A stretch of DNA of 63,650 nt from Niabella drilacis (GTDB taxonomy: Bacteria > Bacteroidota > Bacteroidia > Chitinophagales > Chitinophagaceae), in contig NZ_FMZO01000012.1 of assembly GCF_900101395.1 (NCBI RefSeq), forward strand, positions 1 to 63,650. The letters are read 5' to 3'. How positions within the stretch are numbered: the first letter of the stretch is position 1; each line of letters starts with the position of its first letter. The translations under genes and the position numbers were made by a program. Below, piece after piece: positions 41,857-51,482 of the stretch. The notes under the pieces were generated by a model. That model saw only the letters and a program-made list of their open reading frames with translations, made no database searches and had not been told where the DNA came from.

Positions 41857-44481
41857 TTAATTTTCTGATGCCGGTCCTTCATTATTTTTTTCTGTGCCCG
41901 GATCGTCCCCTGAAGTTACATCTTTTTCTCCGGTTGACGTACCTGCTTCCGATTCCGTTGCGTTGGCTGTTGCTGCATTTTCTGCCTCGGCTTCTTCCGC
42001 CATTTCCTGTTCTTCCACCTGGCTGATCGCCGCGATCTGGTCATCTTCTTCCAGGCGGATCAGTTTTACCCCCTGTGTGGCGCGCCCCAGCTCGCTGATA
42101 TCCCGCACCCGCATCCGGATAGTGATCCCGCTTTTACAGGTGATCAGGAGGTCCTGGGTCTCATCCACATCCAGCAGTCCTACCAGGGCTCCGGTCTTTT
42201 CGGTTACGTTGATCGTTTTAACGCCTTTTCCTCCCCGGTTGGTAAACCGGTATTCATCAATCTTTGTCCGTTTGCCATACCCCTTTTCGCTTACCACTAA
42301 CACAGACTTGGGGCTTTCGGCAGACAGGCAGATCATCCCGATCACTTCATCATTTTCATCATCTACTTCAATACCTCCAACACCAATGGCGCCGCGACCT
42401 GTTGCCCGTACTTTTTCTTCGGAAAAGCGGATGGCCCGGCCGCTCTTAACAGCCATCATGATCTCGGATTTGCCGTCCGTTAAACGCGCTTCCAGCAAAC
42501 GGTCGCCCTCATTGATGGTAATCGCGTTAACGCCCGTCTGGCGGGGGCGGCTGAAATCTTCCAGGGCTGTTTTCTTGATGATGCCTTTCTGTGTACACAG
42601 CACAATATTATGGGTACTTACAAACTCCTCGTTTTTCAGATCCTTTACATCGATAATGGCGCGGATCTTATCATCCGGCGGAAGCTGCATCAGGTTCTGG
42701 ATCGCTCTTCCCTTACCGGTCTTTTCTCCTTCCGGGATCTCATATACATTCAGCCAGTAACACCGCCCTTTTTCTGTAAAGAACAAAAGAGTGTGATGGG
42801 TAGAGGCTACAAATAAATGCTCAATAAAATCTTCCTCGCGGGTTTTACCACCCATTACCCCTCTTCCACCTCTCCGCTGTGCGCGGAATTCATCTACCGG
42901 TGTTCGTTTGATATATCCCAGGTGCGAGATGGTGATCACCACATCCTCTTCCTTGATCAGGTCTTTTATAGAAACTTCATCGTTCAGGTAGGTGATCTCT
43001 GTTTTACGGCCATCACCGTATTTTTCTTTTATTTCCAGCAACTCCGTTGTAATGATCTCGTACCGGAGTCCTTCATTGGCGAGCACTTCTTTCAGGTGCG
43101 TGATCAGCTTCATGAGTTCATCAAACTCTTCTTTGATCTTTTCCCGCTCCATACCGGTCAGCCGCTGCAGCCGCAGTTCCAGGATCGCCTTGGCCTGTAT
43201 CTCATCCAGCCCCCATCCCGCGTTGATCAGGTTTTCCTTTGCCACTTCCGGTGTGGGCGAGTTCCGGATCAGCCGGATCACTTCATCCAGGTGATCCAGG
43301 GCAATCAGGTATCCCTGCAGAATATGCGCCCGCTTTTCAGCCTCCTTCAGTTCAAATTTCGTCCGGCGCACCACTACCTCGTGCCGGAAGGCCACAAACT
43401 CACTAATCAGGTCTTTCAGGTTCAGGATCCTGGGACGTCCCTGGGTAATAGCTACGTTGTTAATACCATAGGAGGTCTGCAGGTCGGTATTTTTGTACAG
43501 CTGGTTGATCACCACATTGGCGATCGCATCCCGCTTCAGATCGATAACGATACGGGTTCCTTCCTTTTTATTGGATTCATTATTAACGTGGGCTATGCCA
43601 TCGATGATTTTGTTATTTACCAGGTCCCCGATACGGCTGGTAAGCGCATCCCGGTTTACCTGGTAGGGCACTTCGGAGATAACGATCTGCTCTCTTCCGC
43701 TGGGTTTGGTGTCTACACGAACCTTTCCCCTCAATACCACACGGCCACGGCCGGTATGCATACCAGCCCGGATGCCCTCCATTCCGTAAATGATGCCCCC
43801 CGTTGGAAAATCGGGCGCTTTTACATATTGCATCAGTTCATCTATGGTAATCTCCTTGTTCTCTATATACGCCACACATCCGTCGATCACTTCCGAAAGG
43901 TTATGCGGCATTACATTGGTGGCCATCCCCACAGCGATACCGCTGGATCCGTTGACCAGCAGCTGCGGGATGCGCGTTGGCAGCACCACCGGCTCTTCCC
44001 TGGAGTCATCGTAGTTCGGCTGAAAGTCTACCGTTTCTTTTTCGATATCGTCCAGCATATGCTCTGCAATGCTTTCCAGCTTTACCTCTGTATAACGCAT
44101 GGCCGCCGGTCCGTCGCCATCCTGCGTACCAAAGTTACCCTGGCCGTTTACCATGGTATAACGCATGCTCCAGTCCTGTGCCATACGCACCATGGCATCG
44201 TACACGGAGCTATCGCCGTGCGGGTGGTATTTACCCAGCACCTCACCCACGACAAGGGCCGATTTCCGGTGCGGGCGGTTCGACCTCAGGTTCAGGTCAT
44301 TCATGGCATAAAGGATGCGGCGGTGCACGGGTTTTAAACCGTCCCTTACATCGGGCAGGGCACGTCCAACGATCACCGACATCGAATAATCGATGTAGGC
44401 CGTTTTCATTTGTTCTTCGATATTTACGGGGATGATACGATTACCGTCCTGTGTTGCTTGCGGGTCTAAATTTTCTTCCAT
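41857..44481 (-). CDS. gyrA: DNA gyrase subunit A
   Basis: 874 residues. The A subunit of gyrase cuts and rejoins DNA to add negative supercoils. The catalytic tyrosine is Y130 in AAMRYTEVKL. The quinolone-resistance region KYHPHGDSSVYD has Ser91 and Asp95 at the positions equivalent to E. coli Ser83 and Asp87, so the common resistance changes are absent. The GyrA box QRRGGRG and six beta-pinwheel blades follow; the last 60 residues are an acidic low-complexity tail. A -7 box (TAAATTTG, complement of 44528-44535) lies 46 bases upstream. The long antisense frames over this gene are spurious. Confidence 0.97.
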   Translation of the reverse strand: MEENLDPQATQDGNRIIPVNIEEQMKTAYIDYSMSVIVGRALPDVRDGLKPVHRRILYAMNDLNLRSNRPHRKSALVVGEVLGKYHPHGDSSVYDAMVRMAQDWSMRYTMVNGQGNFGTQDGDGPAAMRYTEVKLESIAEHMLDDIEKETVDFQPNYDDSREEPVVLPTRIPQLLVNGSSGIAVGMATNVMPHNLSEVIDGCVAYIENKEITIDELMQYVKAPDFPTGGIIYGMEGIRAGMHTGRGRVVLRGKVRVDTKPSGREQIVISEVPYQVNRDALTSRIGDLVNNKIIDGIAHVNNESNKKEGTRIVIDLKRDAIANVVINQLYKNTDLQTSYGINNVAITQGRPRILNLKDLISEFVAFRHEVVVRRTKFELKEAEKRAHILQGYLIALDHLDEVIRLIRNSPTPEVAKENLINAGWGLDEIQAKAILELRLQRLTGMEREKIKEEFDELMKLITHLKEVLANEGLRYEIITTELLEIKEKYGDGRKTEITYLNDEVSIKDLIKEEDVVITISHLGYIKRTPVDEFRAQRRGGRGVMGGKTREEDFIEHLFVASTHHTLLFFTEKGRCYWLNVYEIPEGEKTGKGRAIQNLMQLPPDDKIRAIIDVKDLKNEEFVSTHNIVLCTQKGIIKKTALEDFSRPRQTGVNAITINEGDRLLEARLTDGKSEIMMAVKSGRAIRFSEEKVRATGRGAIGVGGIEVDDENDEVIGMICLSAESPKSVLVVSEKGYGKRTKIDEYRFTNRGGKGVKTINVTEKTGALVGLLDVDETQDLLITCKSGITIRMRVRDISELGRATQGVKLIRLEEDDQIAAISQVEEQEMAEEAEAENAATANATESEAGTSTGEKDVTSGDDPGTEKNNEGPASEN

Positions 44482-44527
44482 CTAATTTATTCTAAATCAT
44501 TCTGAATGCTGCAAAATGCGCTATGTG

Positions 44528-44535
44528 CAAATTTA
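44528..44535 (-). promoter_or_regulatory. gyrA -7 promoter box
   Basis: Minus-strand TAAATTTG matches TAnnTTTG, 46 bases before the gyrA ATG at 44481. No clear -33 box was found. Confidence 0.45.
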
Positions 44536-44842
44536 ACTTTTCCGGATCGTATTTCCGCTTCTGAACGCTTGTTTTTTGATGGAAATTTGGGAAATTAAAA
44601 ATGTGGAAACCGGGGAATTTGAAAATTGAAACAGGCCCCGGGGGATACTTTTGAAGGGCCTGAAAAGGAGCCTGTCAGTCGTCTGTGCACAATGGGGCAT
44701 CGGGCATAAAACGGGGCTGGCCGGGAACGCTGCGCTTTAAACCCGGAAGCGACAGGGTCCCGGGCAACCTTCAACCGTTTTCCACCTTAACGCCCATGAC
44801 CTGTGAGCAATGAAATACGGATCCGGCAGGGTACTTTAAACA

Positions 44843-44874
44843 ATAAAAAGAGCCGCCCTTTACGGAGCAGCTCT
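44843..44874 (-). terminator. Rho-independent terminator of metK
   Basis: On the minus strand a 9-bp stem with some G-T pairs (GAGCTGCTC with GGGCGGCTC) is followed by TTTTTATTG. It lies 23 bases after the metK stop. Confidence 0.75.
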
Positions 44875-44896
44875 CGCAAATTTTTAAGTTCCTGAT

Positions 44897-46150
44897 CTAT
44901 TTCAGACCAAATGCCTTTTTTACCCGGGGCACATAGTCCAGCTTTTCCCAGGTAAACAGCTCTACTTTTTTGGTTACTTTTTTACCATCAGGGGCAACAA
45001 ATATTTTCTCCACAATGCGGTTCTCCCTTCCCATATGCCCGTATGCCGCAGTTTCGCTATAGATCGGGTTACGGAGCTTCAGGCGTTGTTCAATAAAGTA
45101 AGGGCGCATATCAAAGAGCTTTTCCACTACCTGGCTGATCTGGCCGTCATTCAGGTCTACCTTTGCTGTACCGTAGGTGTTTACGTTAATGCTGGTAGGC
45201 TGTGCCACTCCAATGGCGTAGGATACCTGTACCAACACTTCATCACACAAGCCTGCCGCTACCAGGTTCTTTGCGATATGGCGGGTTGCATAAGCTGCAG
45301 AACGGTCTACCTTACTGGGATCTTTACCGCTGAAAGCGCCACCGCCATGGGCCCCCTTGCCACCGTAGGTATCTACAATGATCTTTCTGCCGGTTAAACC
45401 CGTATCTCCATGCGGTCCGCCGATCACAAAGTTCCCGGTTGGGTTGATGTGGTATTTGATCTTATTATTAAAGAGGTGTTTATACTGCGGGTATTTTTTG
45501 ATAACGCGGGGGATCAGGATCTCTTTGATATCCTTTCCGATCTGGGCCTGCATTTTGGCTTCTGTGTCAAAATCATCATGCTGTGTGGAGATCACGATCG
45601 CTTCAATGCGGACAGGTTTATTATTATCATTGTACTCCAGTGTTACCTGGCTTTTGGAATCGGGGCGCAGGTACTGGATCTTTTTATTTTCACGGCGGAT
45701 GGCTGCCAGTTCAATCAACAGGGTATGTGCCAGGTCCAGGGCCAGCGGCATATAATTCGCCGTTTCATTGGTTGCATAACCAAACATCATTCCCTGGTCG
45801 CCGGCGCCCTGGTCTTCTTTTTTCTTGCGCACTACCCCCTGGTTGATGTCGGCCGACTGCTCATGAATGGCCGAAAGCACGCCACAGGAGCGGGCTTCAA
45901 ACATATATTCGCTTTTGGTATATCCGATCTTGCTCACCACGCCCCTGGCAATCTCCTGCACATCCAGGTAGGCCTTCGATTTTACTTCGCCGGCTAAAAC
46001 AACCTGCCCGGTTGTTACCAGTGTTTCGCAGGCAACCTTCGACTGCGGATCAAATGCTAAAAAATTATCGATAAGTGCATCAGAGATCTGGTCTGCTACT
46101 TTATCCGGGTGTCCTTCAGAAACACTTTCAGAAGTAAATAAATACGGCAT
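44897..46150 (-). CDS. metK: S-adenosylmethionine synthetase
   Basis: 417 residues. Makes S-adenosylmethionine from methionine and ATP in the cytoplasm. The N-terminal motif [21 protein letters not shown], the [12 protein letters not shown] signature, the loop [19 protein letters not shown] and the C-terminal segment are all complete. The protein is slightly longer than the E. coli enzyme because of an insert around [13 protein letters not shown]. The promoter lies within a 23-bp interrupted palindrome at 46184-46206, and a terminator follows. Confidence 0.97.
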   Translation of the reverse strand: MPYLFTSESVSEGHPDKVADQISDALIDNFLAFDPQSKVACETLVTTGQVVLAGEVKSKAYLDVQEIARGVVSKIGYTKSEYMFEARSCGVLSAIHEQSADINQGVVRKKKEDQGAGDQGMMFGYATNETANYMPLALDLAHTLLIELAAIRRENKKIQYLRPDSKSQVTLEYNDNNKPVRIEAIVISTQHDDFDTEAKMQAQIGKDIKEILIPRVIKKYPQYKHLFNNKIKYHINPTGNFVIGGPHGDTGLTGRKIIVDTYGGKGAHGGGAFSGKDPSKVDRSAAYATRHIAKNLVAAGLCDEVLVQVSYAIGVAQPTSINVNTYGTAKVDLNDGQISQVVEKLFDMRPYFIEQRLKLRNPIYSETAAYGHMGRENRIVEKIFVAPDGKKVTKKVELFTWEKLDYVPRVKKAFGLK

Positions 46151-46183
46151 AAACGATGGGTTATTAAGAAATAATTAAAATTT

Positions 46184-46206
46184 ACGGGTGCAAATATAGC
46201 ACCCGT
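46184..46206. promoter_or_regulatory. metK promoter -7 box inside a perfect inverted repeat
   Basis: ACGGGTGC (46184-46191) and GCACCCGT (46199-46206) are exact reverse complements. The seven bases between them complete the minus-strand -7 box TATATTTG (complement of 46191-46198), 41 bases before the ATG. A dimeric repressor bound here would block RNA polymerase, so this is a candidate operator; no known regulator site is recognised. Confidence 0.55.
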
Positions 46207-46236
46207 TCGTATTTAAATAAAAAATATCAATTAAGG

Positions 46237-47814
46237 TCAAAGCTTTGAATAAACGATCCGCAACTTCATTTTCTGGCCCTGGTGATTACCGCCGCCCAAA
46301 CGGACGCGGCCTACAGCAGACATACCAAAAAGATTGCCGGATTGCGGAACGCTGAACTTGCTCTCGCCCGTAACGGGATTGCGGTCGCCCAGGGGCAGCC
46401 CCACACCCGCCGGAGCATACAGCCGGAAGTCAAAAAGCGGAACTTTTTCCAGGGCAATTTTTTGCGCGTAACCGGTAATATTAAAGCGCCATTGCCGCAC
46501 CAGGTGGCCCTGCGGGTCCTTTTTAAAATAATAGTTATGGCCTCCGTTGCCGGAGCTGTTGACACTGTAAAATGCCGGGAAGTTTGTAATCGCATACCCG
46601 CTGGAATAGGTAAGACCAAAAACGTAGGGAACCAGCTTATATTTATGATCAGTAGAATCGAGCACATCCAGGAACATATTTTCCGGGCTGGTAAAGGTCG
46701 TATCCGAATTGTCAAATACCGATTCCATCTGCAGTTCCGCCAGGTGGATCACTGAATTGGGGAATGTTGCCAGTCCGGGTATTTTGACGGTTGCATAAGT
46801 ACCCGGTGTATTTGCAATATATACCAGGGGATCTGCTATCGCATCCCCGCCGGTGGCCTCTATCTGCGTACCGCCGAAATCCCGCGCTATATAATTGGAG
46901 GATCCGTTCTCATTTCCGGTAAGCGTTACACTTGAAGCTTTCTGGAAATTAAAAAAGGTGGTAGCCGTATCCATATCGCCGGCCGTGGTCTTATTTTCAT
47001 ACCGGTAATAGACCTGCAGCTGTGCGTTCAGCATACTGATCCCCAATAATGTGTTTGCCGCCCCGGCCGATTCAAGCGCAAAGCCTTTGAATTTTGACCG
47101 GAACACCGAATCCGTGGAATAACCATCATTTGCCCCGGCAGAATCGTAAGCCAGCAGGCGCCGGCCAAATGCGTCATCCAACCGAACCCGGAGCTGGTTT
47201 GCCACTTTTGTCGTATCAGCTGTACCGTCCTTAAAGTCAATCACGGTTACCGAATCCTTAAGGGTATGCGGAACGATGGTCCTGGAACCCAGCAGACCCG
47301 CGGTGGTCATCTGTTTGGATAATAAATACATGGTGTCTCCCTGAAAATCGTTACTCCCTGCAATTTCAGAGATATTGATCGTTTGCGGCATTGCCGTATC
47401 ACCATATATGAATGTATTGTTCAGTACCAGCACTACCGAATCGAGCTGCAGCTTGGACGGCTCATTCAGAAAGGGCGTCTTGGTTTGCGGGCTTACCTGG
47501 AAATAAAGGCGGGCATCTGTTTTCCCAAAGATGGGATCATTGTCGATCTTGCCCAGTATCTGGGGGAATTCAAACGAGGAACGGAAGCTGTCATTAGCCG
47601 CCGTAAAGATCCCGTTAAATGTTTCCACTTCCAGTGTTGTATCAAACGTATGAATATTATCTACCTCCGGTATCAGCCCCTGCCCCAGCTCTGTTGCCAG
47701 GTTGATCTTACTGCAGGAAACAATAAATCCGGTTGCCAGGAGGAACAGACCGAGTGCAAAAAAATGCCTTTTTCTCACAAAAAAAATTGAATTTAATAAG
47801 CGTAAACGATTCAT
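46237..47814 (-). CDS. DUF4270 family lipoprotein
   Basis: 525 residues. A positively charged N-terminus and hydrophobic signal end in lipobox IVSC with C34. The mature protein starts SKINLATELGQGLIPEVDNIHTFDT and continues with SFEFPQILGKIDNDPIFGKTDARLYFQ, the typical opening of DUF4270. It is mostly beta-strand and ends GGGNHQGQKMKLRIVYSKL. Expected to be an outer-membrane or surface lipoprotein of unknown role. Its ATG overlaps the stop of the upstream GT5-like gene by one base (TGATG), so the two are translationally coupled. Confidence 0.92.
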   Translation of the reverse strand: MNRLRLLNSIFFVRKRHFFALGLFLLATGFIVSCSKINLATELGQGLIPEVDNIHTFDTTLEVETFNGIFTAANDSFRSSFEFPQILGKIDNDPIFGKTDARLYFQVSPQTKTPFLNEPSKLQLDSVVLVLNNTFIYGDTAMPQTINISEIAGSNDFQGDTMYLLSKQMTTAGLLGSRTIVPHTLKDSVTVIDFKDGTADTTKVANQLRVRLDDAFGRRLLAYDSAGANDGYSTDSVFRSKFKGFALESAGAANTLLGISMLNAQLQVYYRYENKTTAGDMDTATTFFNFQKASSVTLTGNENGSSNYIARDFGGTQIEATGGDAIADPLVYIANTPGTYATVKIPGLATFPNSVIHLAELQMESVFDNSDTTFTSPENMFLDVLDSTDHKYKLVPYVFGLTYSSGYAITNFPAFYSVNSSGNGGHNYYFKKDPQGHLVRQWRFNITGYAQKIALEKVPLFDFRLYAPAGVGLPLGDRNPVTGESKFSVPQSGNLFGMSAVGRVRLGGGNHQGQKMKLRIVYSKL

Positions 47815-48626
47815 CAGCTTGCAAGATCGTGATACAGTTGTAAATACTCTGTTAAATCAGAATCTTCTTTGAACAACAGGGTCTTTTTACCCCGCACTTT
47901 GGAGAACTCCGATACCAGTTTTTTATCCACATCCGGCGAGCCGAAACTGATCGCATCTGAGAAAGCGGCCCCACCCCGCATCAGGGCAATATTGGTACCG
48001 TCCTTATACAGCTCGAGGTCCTTTTCTTTCAGCGATGGATGGATGAGGGCCTTTTGAATAAACCCTTTGCCCAGTTTTTCTTTAAACGTGCTTTCCCCGA
48101 TCGTATATACGATCTTGCTGTGTGCGAACACCGGTTCTTTCTTGTACACGGTTTTGAGATACGCCGGGATCAACCCGGTCATCCAGCCACTGCAATGGAT
48201 GATATCGGGCGACCAGCCAAACTTTTTAACGGTCTCCAGGGCTCCTTTGCAATAAAAAACCGTTCTCAGGTCATTGTCCTCAAACCACTGCTCATTTTCG
48301 TCGTGAAAAAGTGTTTTACGTTTAAACAATTCTTCATTTTCCAGAAAATAGACCTGTAAACGGGCGCTGGGCAAAGAAGCAACCTTTATTTGTAAAGGCA
48401 TGTCGTCATTGTCTACCGTAACATTGATTCCCGAAAGCCGCACCACTTCGTGCAGCCGGTGCCGGCGCTCATTAATACTGCCAAAACGCGGCATAATGCA
48501 ACGCACTTCAAAACCATTATCGTTGGCTTTTATCGCAAGTTTGTTAACTGTTTCGGAAAATTCTGTCAATTCGAGGTAGGGCGACATTTCATTGGCTATA
48601 AATAAAATTCTTTTCTTTACTGACAT
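47814..48626 (-). CDS. Truncated GT5 glycogen/starch synthase-like protein
   Basis: 270 residues, about half a normal glycogen synthase. It has the N-terminal Rossmann-like catalytic domain of GT5 (RILFIANEMSPYLELTEFSETVNKLA, GFEVRCIMPRFGSI, then DIIHCSGWMTGLIPAYLKTV and KIVYTIGESTF), but the C-terminal ADP-glucose-binding domain with its GGL and KTGG-type motifs is missing. The first motif also reads EFSE instead of the usual KTGGL, so catalysis is doubtful. The pairing with a downstream DUF4270 lipoprotein and divergent panC suggests a conserved role other than glycogen synthesis; this is inference. Confidence 0.87.
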   Translation of the reverse strand: MSVKKRILFIANEMSPYLELTEFSETVNKLAIKANDNGFEVRCIMPRFGSINERRHRLHEVVRLSGINVTVDNDDMPLQIKVASLPSARLQVYFLENEELFKRKTLFHDENEQWFEDNDLRTVFYCKGALETVKKFGWSPDIIHCSGWMTGLIPAYLKTVYKKEPVFAHSKIVYTIGESTFKEKLGKGFIQKALIHPSLKEKDLELYKDGTNIALMRGGAAFSDAISFGSPDVDKKLVSEFSKVRGKKTLLFKEDSDLTEYLQLYHDLAS

Positions 48627-48648
48627 GTTTTACAAACTTTAAAGGCTG

Positions 48649-48656
48649 CAAAGGTA
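48649..48656 (-). promoter_or_regulatory. -7 box of the GT5-like/DUF4270 operon
   Basis: Minus-strand TACCTTTG matches TAnnTTTG, 22 bases before the ATG at 48626. It lies in the 73-base spacer shared with divergent panC, whose own start is preceded by TATTTTG. Confidence 0.5.
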
Positions 48657-48699
48657 CATTATTATAGCCAAAATTGGCGCGAATATTCTATTTTGCAGG

Positions 48700-49551
48700 A
48701 TGCGTTTGTATAAAAAGAGGAATGATATTCAGGGTTTTATTACTCATTTACAGGATAAAAAACAGGAAATCGGCTTTGTGCCGACAATGGGAGCCCTGCA
48801 TGCCGGGCATATCAGTTTGATCCGGACAGCCCGCCAACAGTCCGATTTTACGGTCTGCAGCATCTTTGTAAACCCTACCCAGTTTAACGACCCGAAGGAC
48901 CTGCAGAAATATCCCCGGACCATTGAGAAGGACCTTTACCTGCTGGAACAGCATGGCTGTGATGCCGTTTTTTACCCGGAGGTTGCGGAAGTTTATCCTC
49001 CTGGCTCCGGCCCTGCCCCGCATTATGACCTGGGCCGCCTGGAGTCGATCCTGGAGGGGGCCTACCGCCCCGGCCATTTCCAGGGGGTAGCCGATGTAGT
49101 GAGCCGGCTTTTTTACACGATTCACCCGGATAAGGTATTTTTTGGTCAAAAGGATCTGCAGCAATGCCGGGTTATTGAGCGGCTGATTGCAGGAAACCCG
49201 GATTTTGATAAGATCCGGATGAATATCGTGCCTACCCTGCGTGAGCCGGACGGTCTGGCCATGAGCAGCAGGAATACCCGTTTAAGCCCTGAGGAGCTCC
49301 GGAAGGCACCGGAAATTTACCAGACACTGTTATACCTGAAGGAGCAGCTTGCCCCGGGCGATCTTGCCCCCCTGCAGGAAACGGCAAAAACCCGCCTGAC
49401 CCGGGAGGGCTTCCGCCCGGACTATGTATCTATTGTTGATACCCAAACACTGGAAACATGCGGGTCATGGAACGGGCATACCCCCCTGACCGGCCTTGTT
49501 GCGGCTTACCTGGGGGAGGTAAGGCTTATTGATAACCTGGAACTTGTTTAG
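48700..49551 (+). CDS. panC: Pantothenate synthetase
   Basis: 283 residues. Joins pantoate and beta-alanine with ATP to make pantothenate (vitamin B5) in the cytoplasm. The HIGH-type nucleotide motif is HAGHISLI in FVPTMGALHAGHISL (residues 25-39); FVNPTQFND, GRLESILEGAYRPGHFQGVADVV, KVFFGQKDLQQC and MSSRNTRLSPEE follow in family order. panD, which supplies beta-alanine and often follows panC, is not adjacent. It is divergent from the GT5-like gene. Confidence 0.96.
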   Translation: MRLYKKRNDIQGFITHLQDKKQEIGFVPTMGALHAGHISLIRTARQQSDFTVCSIFVNPTQFNDPKDLQKYPRTIEKDLYLLEQHGCDAVFYPEVAEVYPPGSGPAPHYDLGRLESILEGAYRPGHFQGVADVVSRLFYTIHPDKVFFGQKDLQQCRVIERLIAGNPDFDKIRMNIVPTLREPDGLAMSSRNTRLSPEELRKAPEIYQTLLYLKEQLAPGDLAPLQETAKTRLTREGFRPDYVSIVDTQTLETCGSWNGHTPLTGLVAAYLGEVRLIDNLELV

Positions 49552-49708
49552 TTTAAGGTTTCACGTTTAAAATGGGGGTAAAACCCGGTTCCCTGCCGGA
49601 TTCCCGGATGTTTAAGATGGTCCGGCCAGGTTGAATGTTGCTGCACCCGGTGCACCGGGTAGTTTCCATTTTCACATCCTCAAATTTTCCCGTTACCAAA
49701 TTTTCAAA

Positions 49709-49716
49709 TAATTTTG
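49709..49716 (+). promoter_or_regulatory. -7 box of the OsmC-like gene
   Basis: TAATTTTG matches TAnnTTTG, 21 bases before the ATG at 49737. A clear -33 box is not seen. Confidence 0.45.
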
Positions 49717-49736
49717 CGGCCTAAACAAAAGAGCAC

Positions 49737-50165
49737 ATGGCTAAAGTTGTATTAAAAAGAGTGAGCGGCGATTATGGTTTTGACACCATTAACGAGAACG
49801 GAACTGTTATTAAAATGGATAGTAATCCTGATATGGGTGGTACCGAGTACGGCGCCCGCCCGATGCAGGTACTGTTAAATGCGCTTGCAGGCTGTGCCAG
49901 TATCGACGTGATCAGCATCCTTAAAAAGCAACGCCAGGAGATAAAAGATTATACAGTAACGGTGACCGGCGAACGGGAAGCAGGAGTTGAGCCTTCTTTA
50001 TGGAAAGAGATCGACCTGGTATTTGAAATCACGGGCAACGTAGACGAAGGCAAGGCGCAGCGGGCGGTTGATATTTCTATGAATAAATATTGCTCCGTTG
50101 CCATCACGCTTACAAAAGCCGGGGCAGCGATCCGCACAAAAGTGATCGTGCACCCCACCGTTTAA
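49737..50165 (+). CDS. OsmC/Ohr-family protein
   Basis: 142 residues, cytoplasmic. OsmC-family proteins are thiol peroxidases that reduce organic hydroperoxides. The second cysteine region (GARPMQVLLNALAGCASIDVISILKKQRQE) and the C-terminal KYCSVAITLTKAG are as expected of the OsmC/YhfA branch, with Cys51 and Cys114 the probable active pair. It has its own promoter box and lies 54 bases before metZ, possibly on one transcript. Confidence 0.9.
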   Translation: MAKVVLKRVSGDYGFDTINENGTVIKMDSNPDMGGTEYGARPMQVLLNALAGCASIDVISILKKQRQEIKDYTVTVTGEREAGVEPSLWKEIDLVFEITGNVDEGKAQRAVDISMNKYCSVAITLTKAGAAIRTKVIVHPTV

Positions 50166-50219
50166 TTTTTCACTATTAACCATTCACTATTCATTTCTAA
50201 CTATCCACGATCCACCTCA

Positions 50220-51398
50220 ATGAGCAATAGAAAGTTACATCCTGCTACCCTGGCTGTTCGCGCACAAATGGAGCGCAGCGCACAAATGGAACATTCCGCC
50301 CCGCTTTATCTTACCAGCAGCTTCGCATTTGAATCAGCAGAAAATATGCGTGCTGCTTTTGCAGATGAGATCGAAGCCAATATTTACAGCCGTTACAGCA
50401 ATCCCAATGTAGATGAGTTTGCCAACAAAATGGCGTTACTCGAAAAGGCAGAGGCCGGTTTTGCTGTGGCCAGCGGTATGGCTGCCGTGTCCATGTCGTT
50501 CTTTGCCCTGCTGAAGGCCGGAGACCACCTGTTGTGCTGCCGTTCTATGTTTGGCGGTACCAATACTGTAGTTACAAAATTCCTGCCCCGCTTTGGTATT
50601 GAATATACGCTGGTTCCGGCTGATGATCTTTCGGCCTGGGAAGCCGCGATACGCCCCAATACCCGCATGATTTACCTGGAAACGCCAACCAATCCCCAGC
50701 TGGAGCTGATTGACCTGGAAGCCGTTGGCCGGCTGGCCCGCAAACATGGGATCATCTACAATGTCGATAACTGTTTTGCCACACCGGTTCTGCAAACGCC
50801 TGTTGATTTTGGTGCCGACCTGGTGATCCATTCTGCCACCAAATGGCTGGATGGGCAGGGCCGCGTTCTGGGAGGTGTTGTCGTTGGTAAAAAAGAGCTG
50901 ATCCACGATATCTATCTTTTTTGCCGCAATACCGGGCCTGCGCTCTCGCCCTTTAATTCATGGGTACTTTCCAAAAGCCTGGAAACATTGGATGTGCGGA
51001 TCCAGCGGCATTCCGAAAATGCCCTGGCCGTGGCCAGGCATTTCGAAAATCATCCCAAATTAAAATGGGTAAAATACCCCTTCCTTTCCTCCCATCCTCA
51101 ATATGAAATTGCCATAAAGCAAATGAAGGCCGGCGGCGGTATCGTTTGTTTTGAACTGAGCGGCGGCCTGGAAAGCGGGCGGAAGTTTATGGATGCCCTG
51201 GAACTCCTGTCCCTGACCCCTAACCTGGGCGATTCACGGAGTATTGCCTCTCACCCGGCCAGTACCACCCACTCCAAAGTGCCACCGGCAGACCAGCTTG
51301 CAGTGGGCATTACCCCCGGGCTGATCCGGATTTCTGTAGGACTGGAACATGTGGATGATATCATTTACGATATACAACAGGCGCTGGAGCAGGCGTAG
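50220..51398 (+). CDS. metZ: O-succinylhomoserine sulfhydrylase-like PLP enzyme
   Basis: 392 residues. Cys/Met metabolism PLP enzyme. The PLP lysine is K208 in [46 protein letters not shown], the [14 protein letters not shown] motif and SHPASTTHS are in family order. The DGQGR sequence after the lysine favours MetZ (sulfide addition to O-succinyl- or O-acetylhomoserine to give homocysteine) over cystathionine gamma-synthase. It therefore feeds methionine synthesis. The gene is followed by a long inverted repeat and the convergent holA. Confidence 0.9.
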   Translation: MSNRKLHPATLAVRAQMERSAQMEHSAPLYLTSSFAFESAENMRAAFADEIEANIYSRYSNPNVDEFANKMALLEKAEAGFAVASGMAAVSMSFFALLKAGDHLLCCRSMFGGTNTVVTKFLPRFGIEYTLVPADDLSAWEAAIRPNTRMIYLETPTNPQLELIDLEAVGRLARKHGIIYNVDNCFATPVLQTPVDFGADLVIHSATKWLDGQGRVLGGVVVGKKELIHDIYLFCRNTGPALSPFNSWVLSKSLETLDVRIQRHSENALAVARHFENHPKLKWVKYPFLSSHPQYEIAIKQMKAGGGIVCFELSGGLESGRKFMDALELLSLTPNLGDSRSIASHPASTTHSKVPPADQLAVGITPGLIRISVGLEHVDDIIYDIQQALEQA

Positions 51399-51418
51399 TT
51401 TTTTGTTCCAGGTTTGAA

Positions 51419-51460
51419 GGTTCAAGGTTTCACGCCAGACCCAACGCGAAACCTTGAACC
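51419..51460. terminator. 13-bp inverted repeat between convergent metZ and holA
   Basis: GGTTCAAGGTTTC (51419-51431) pairs perfectly with GAAACCTTGAACC (51448-51460) around a 16-base loop. It lies between the two stop codons and probably ends one or both transcripts. There is no T-run, so a dispersed repeat is an alternative. Confidence 0.5.
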
Positions 51461-51482
51461 TGAAACAGCCCGCACAGCGGAC

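Larger units (their letters stand above)
44482..44896. other. gyrA-metK intergenic interval
   Basis: 415 bases holding the gyrA promoter box near 44530 and the metK terminator at 44843-44874. The middle 300 bases show no gene and no clear structure. Confidence 0.5.

Noticed and set aside
42817-44337. 506-residue open frame opposite gyrA
   Set aside because: It is antisense to a well-supported gyrA over its whole length and reflects the codon usage of that gene.
50250-50300. In-frame duplication in metZ ([11 protein letters not shown])
   Set aside because: The segment has the same length as the corresponding family segment (ERTQxxEHS), so it is ordinary similarity, not a duplication.
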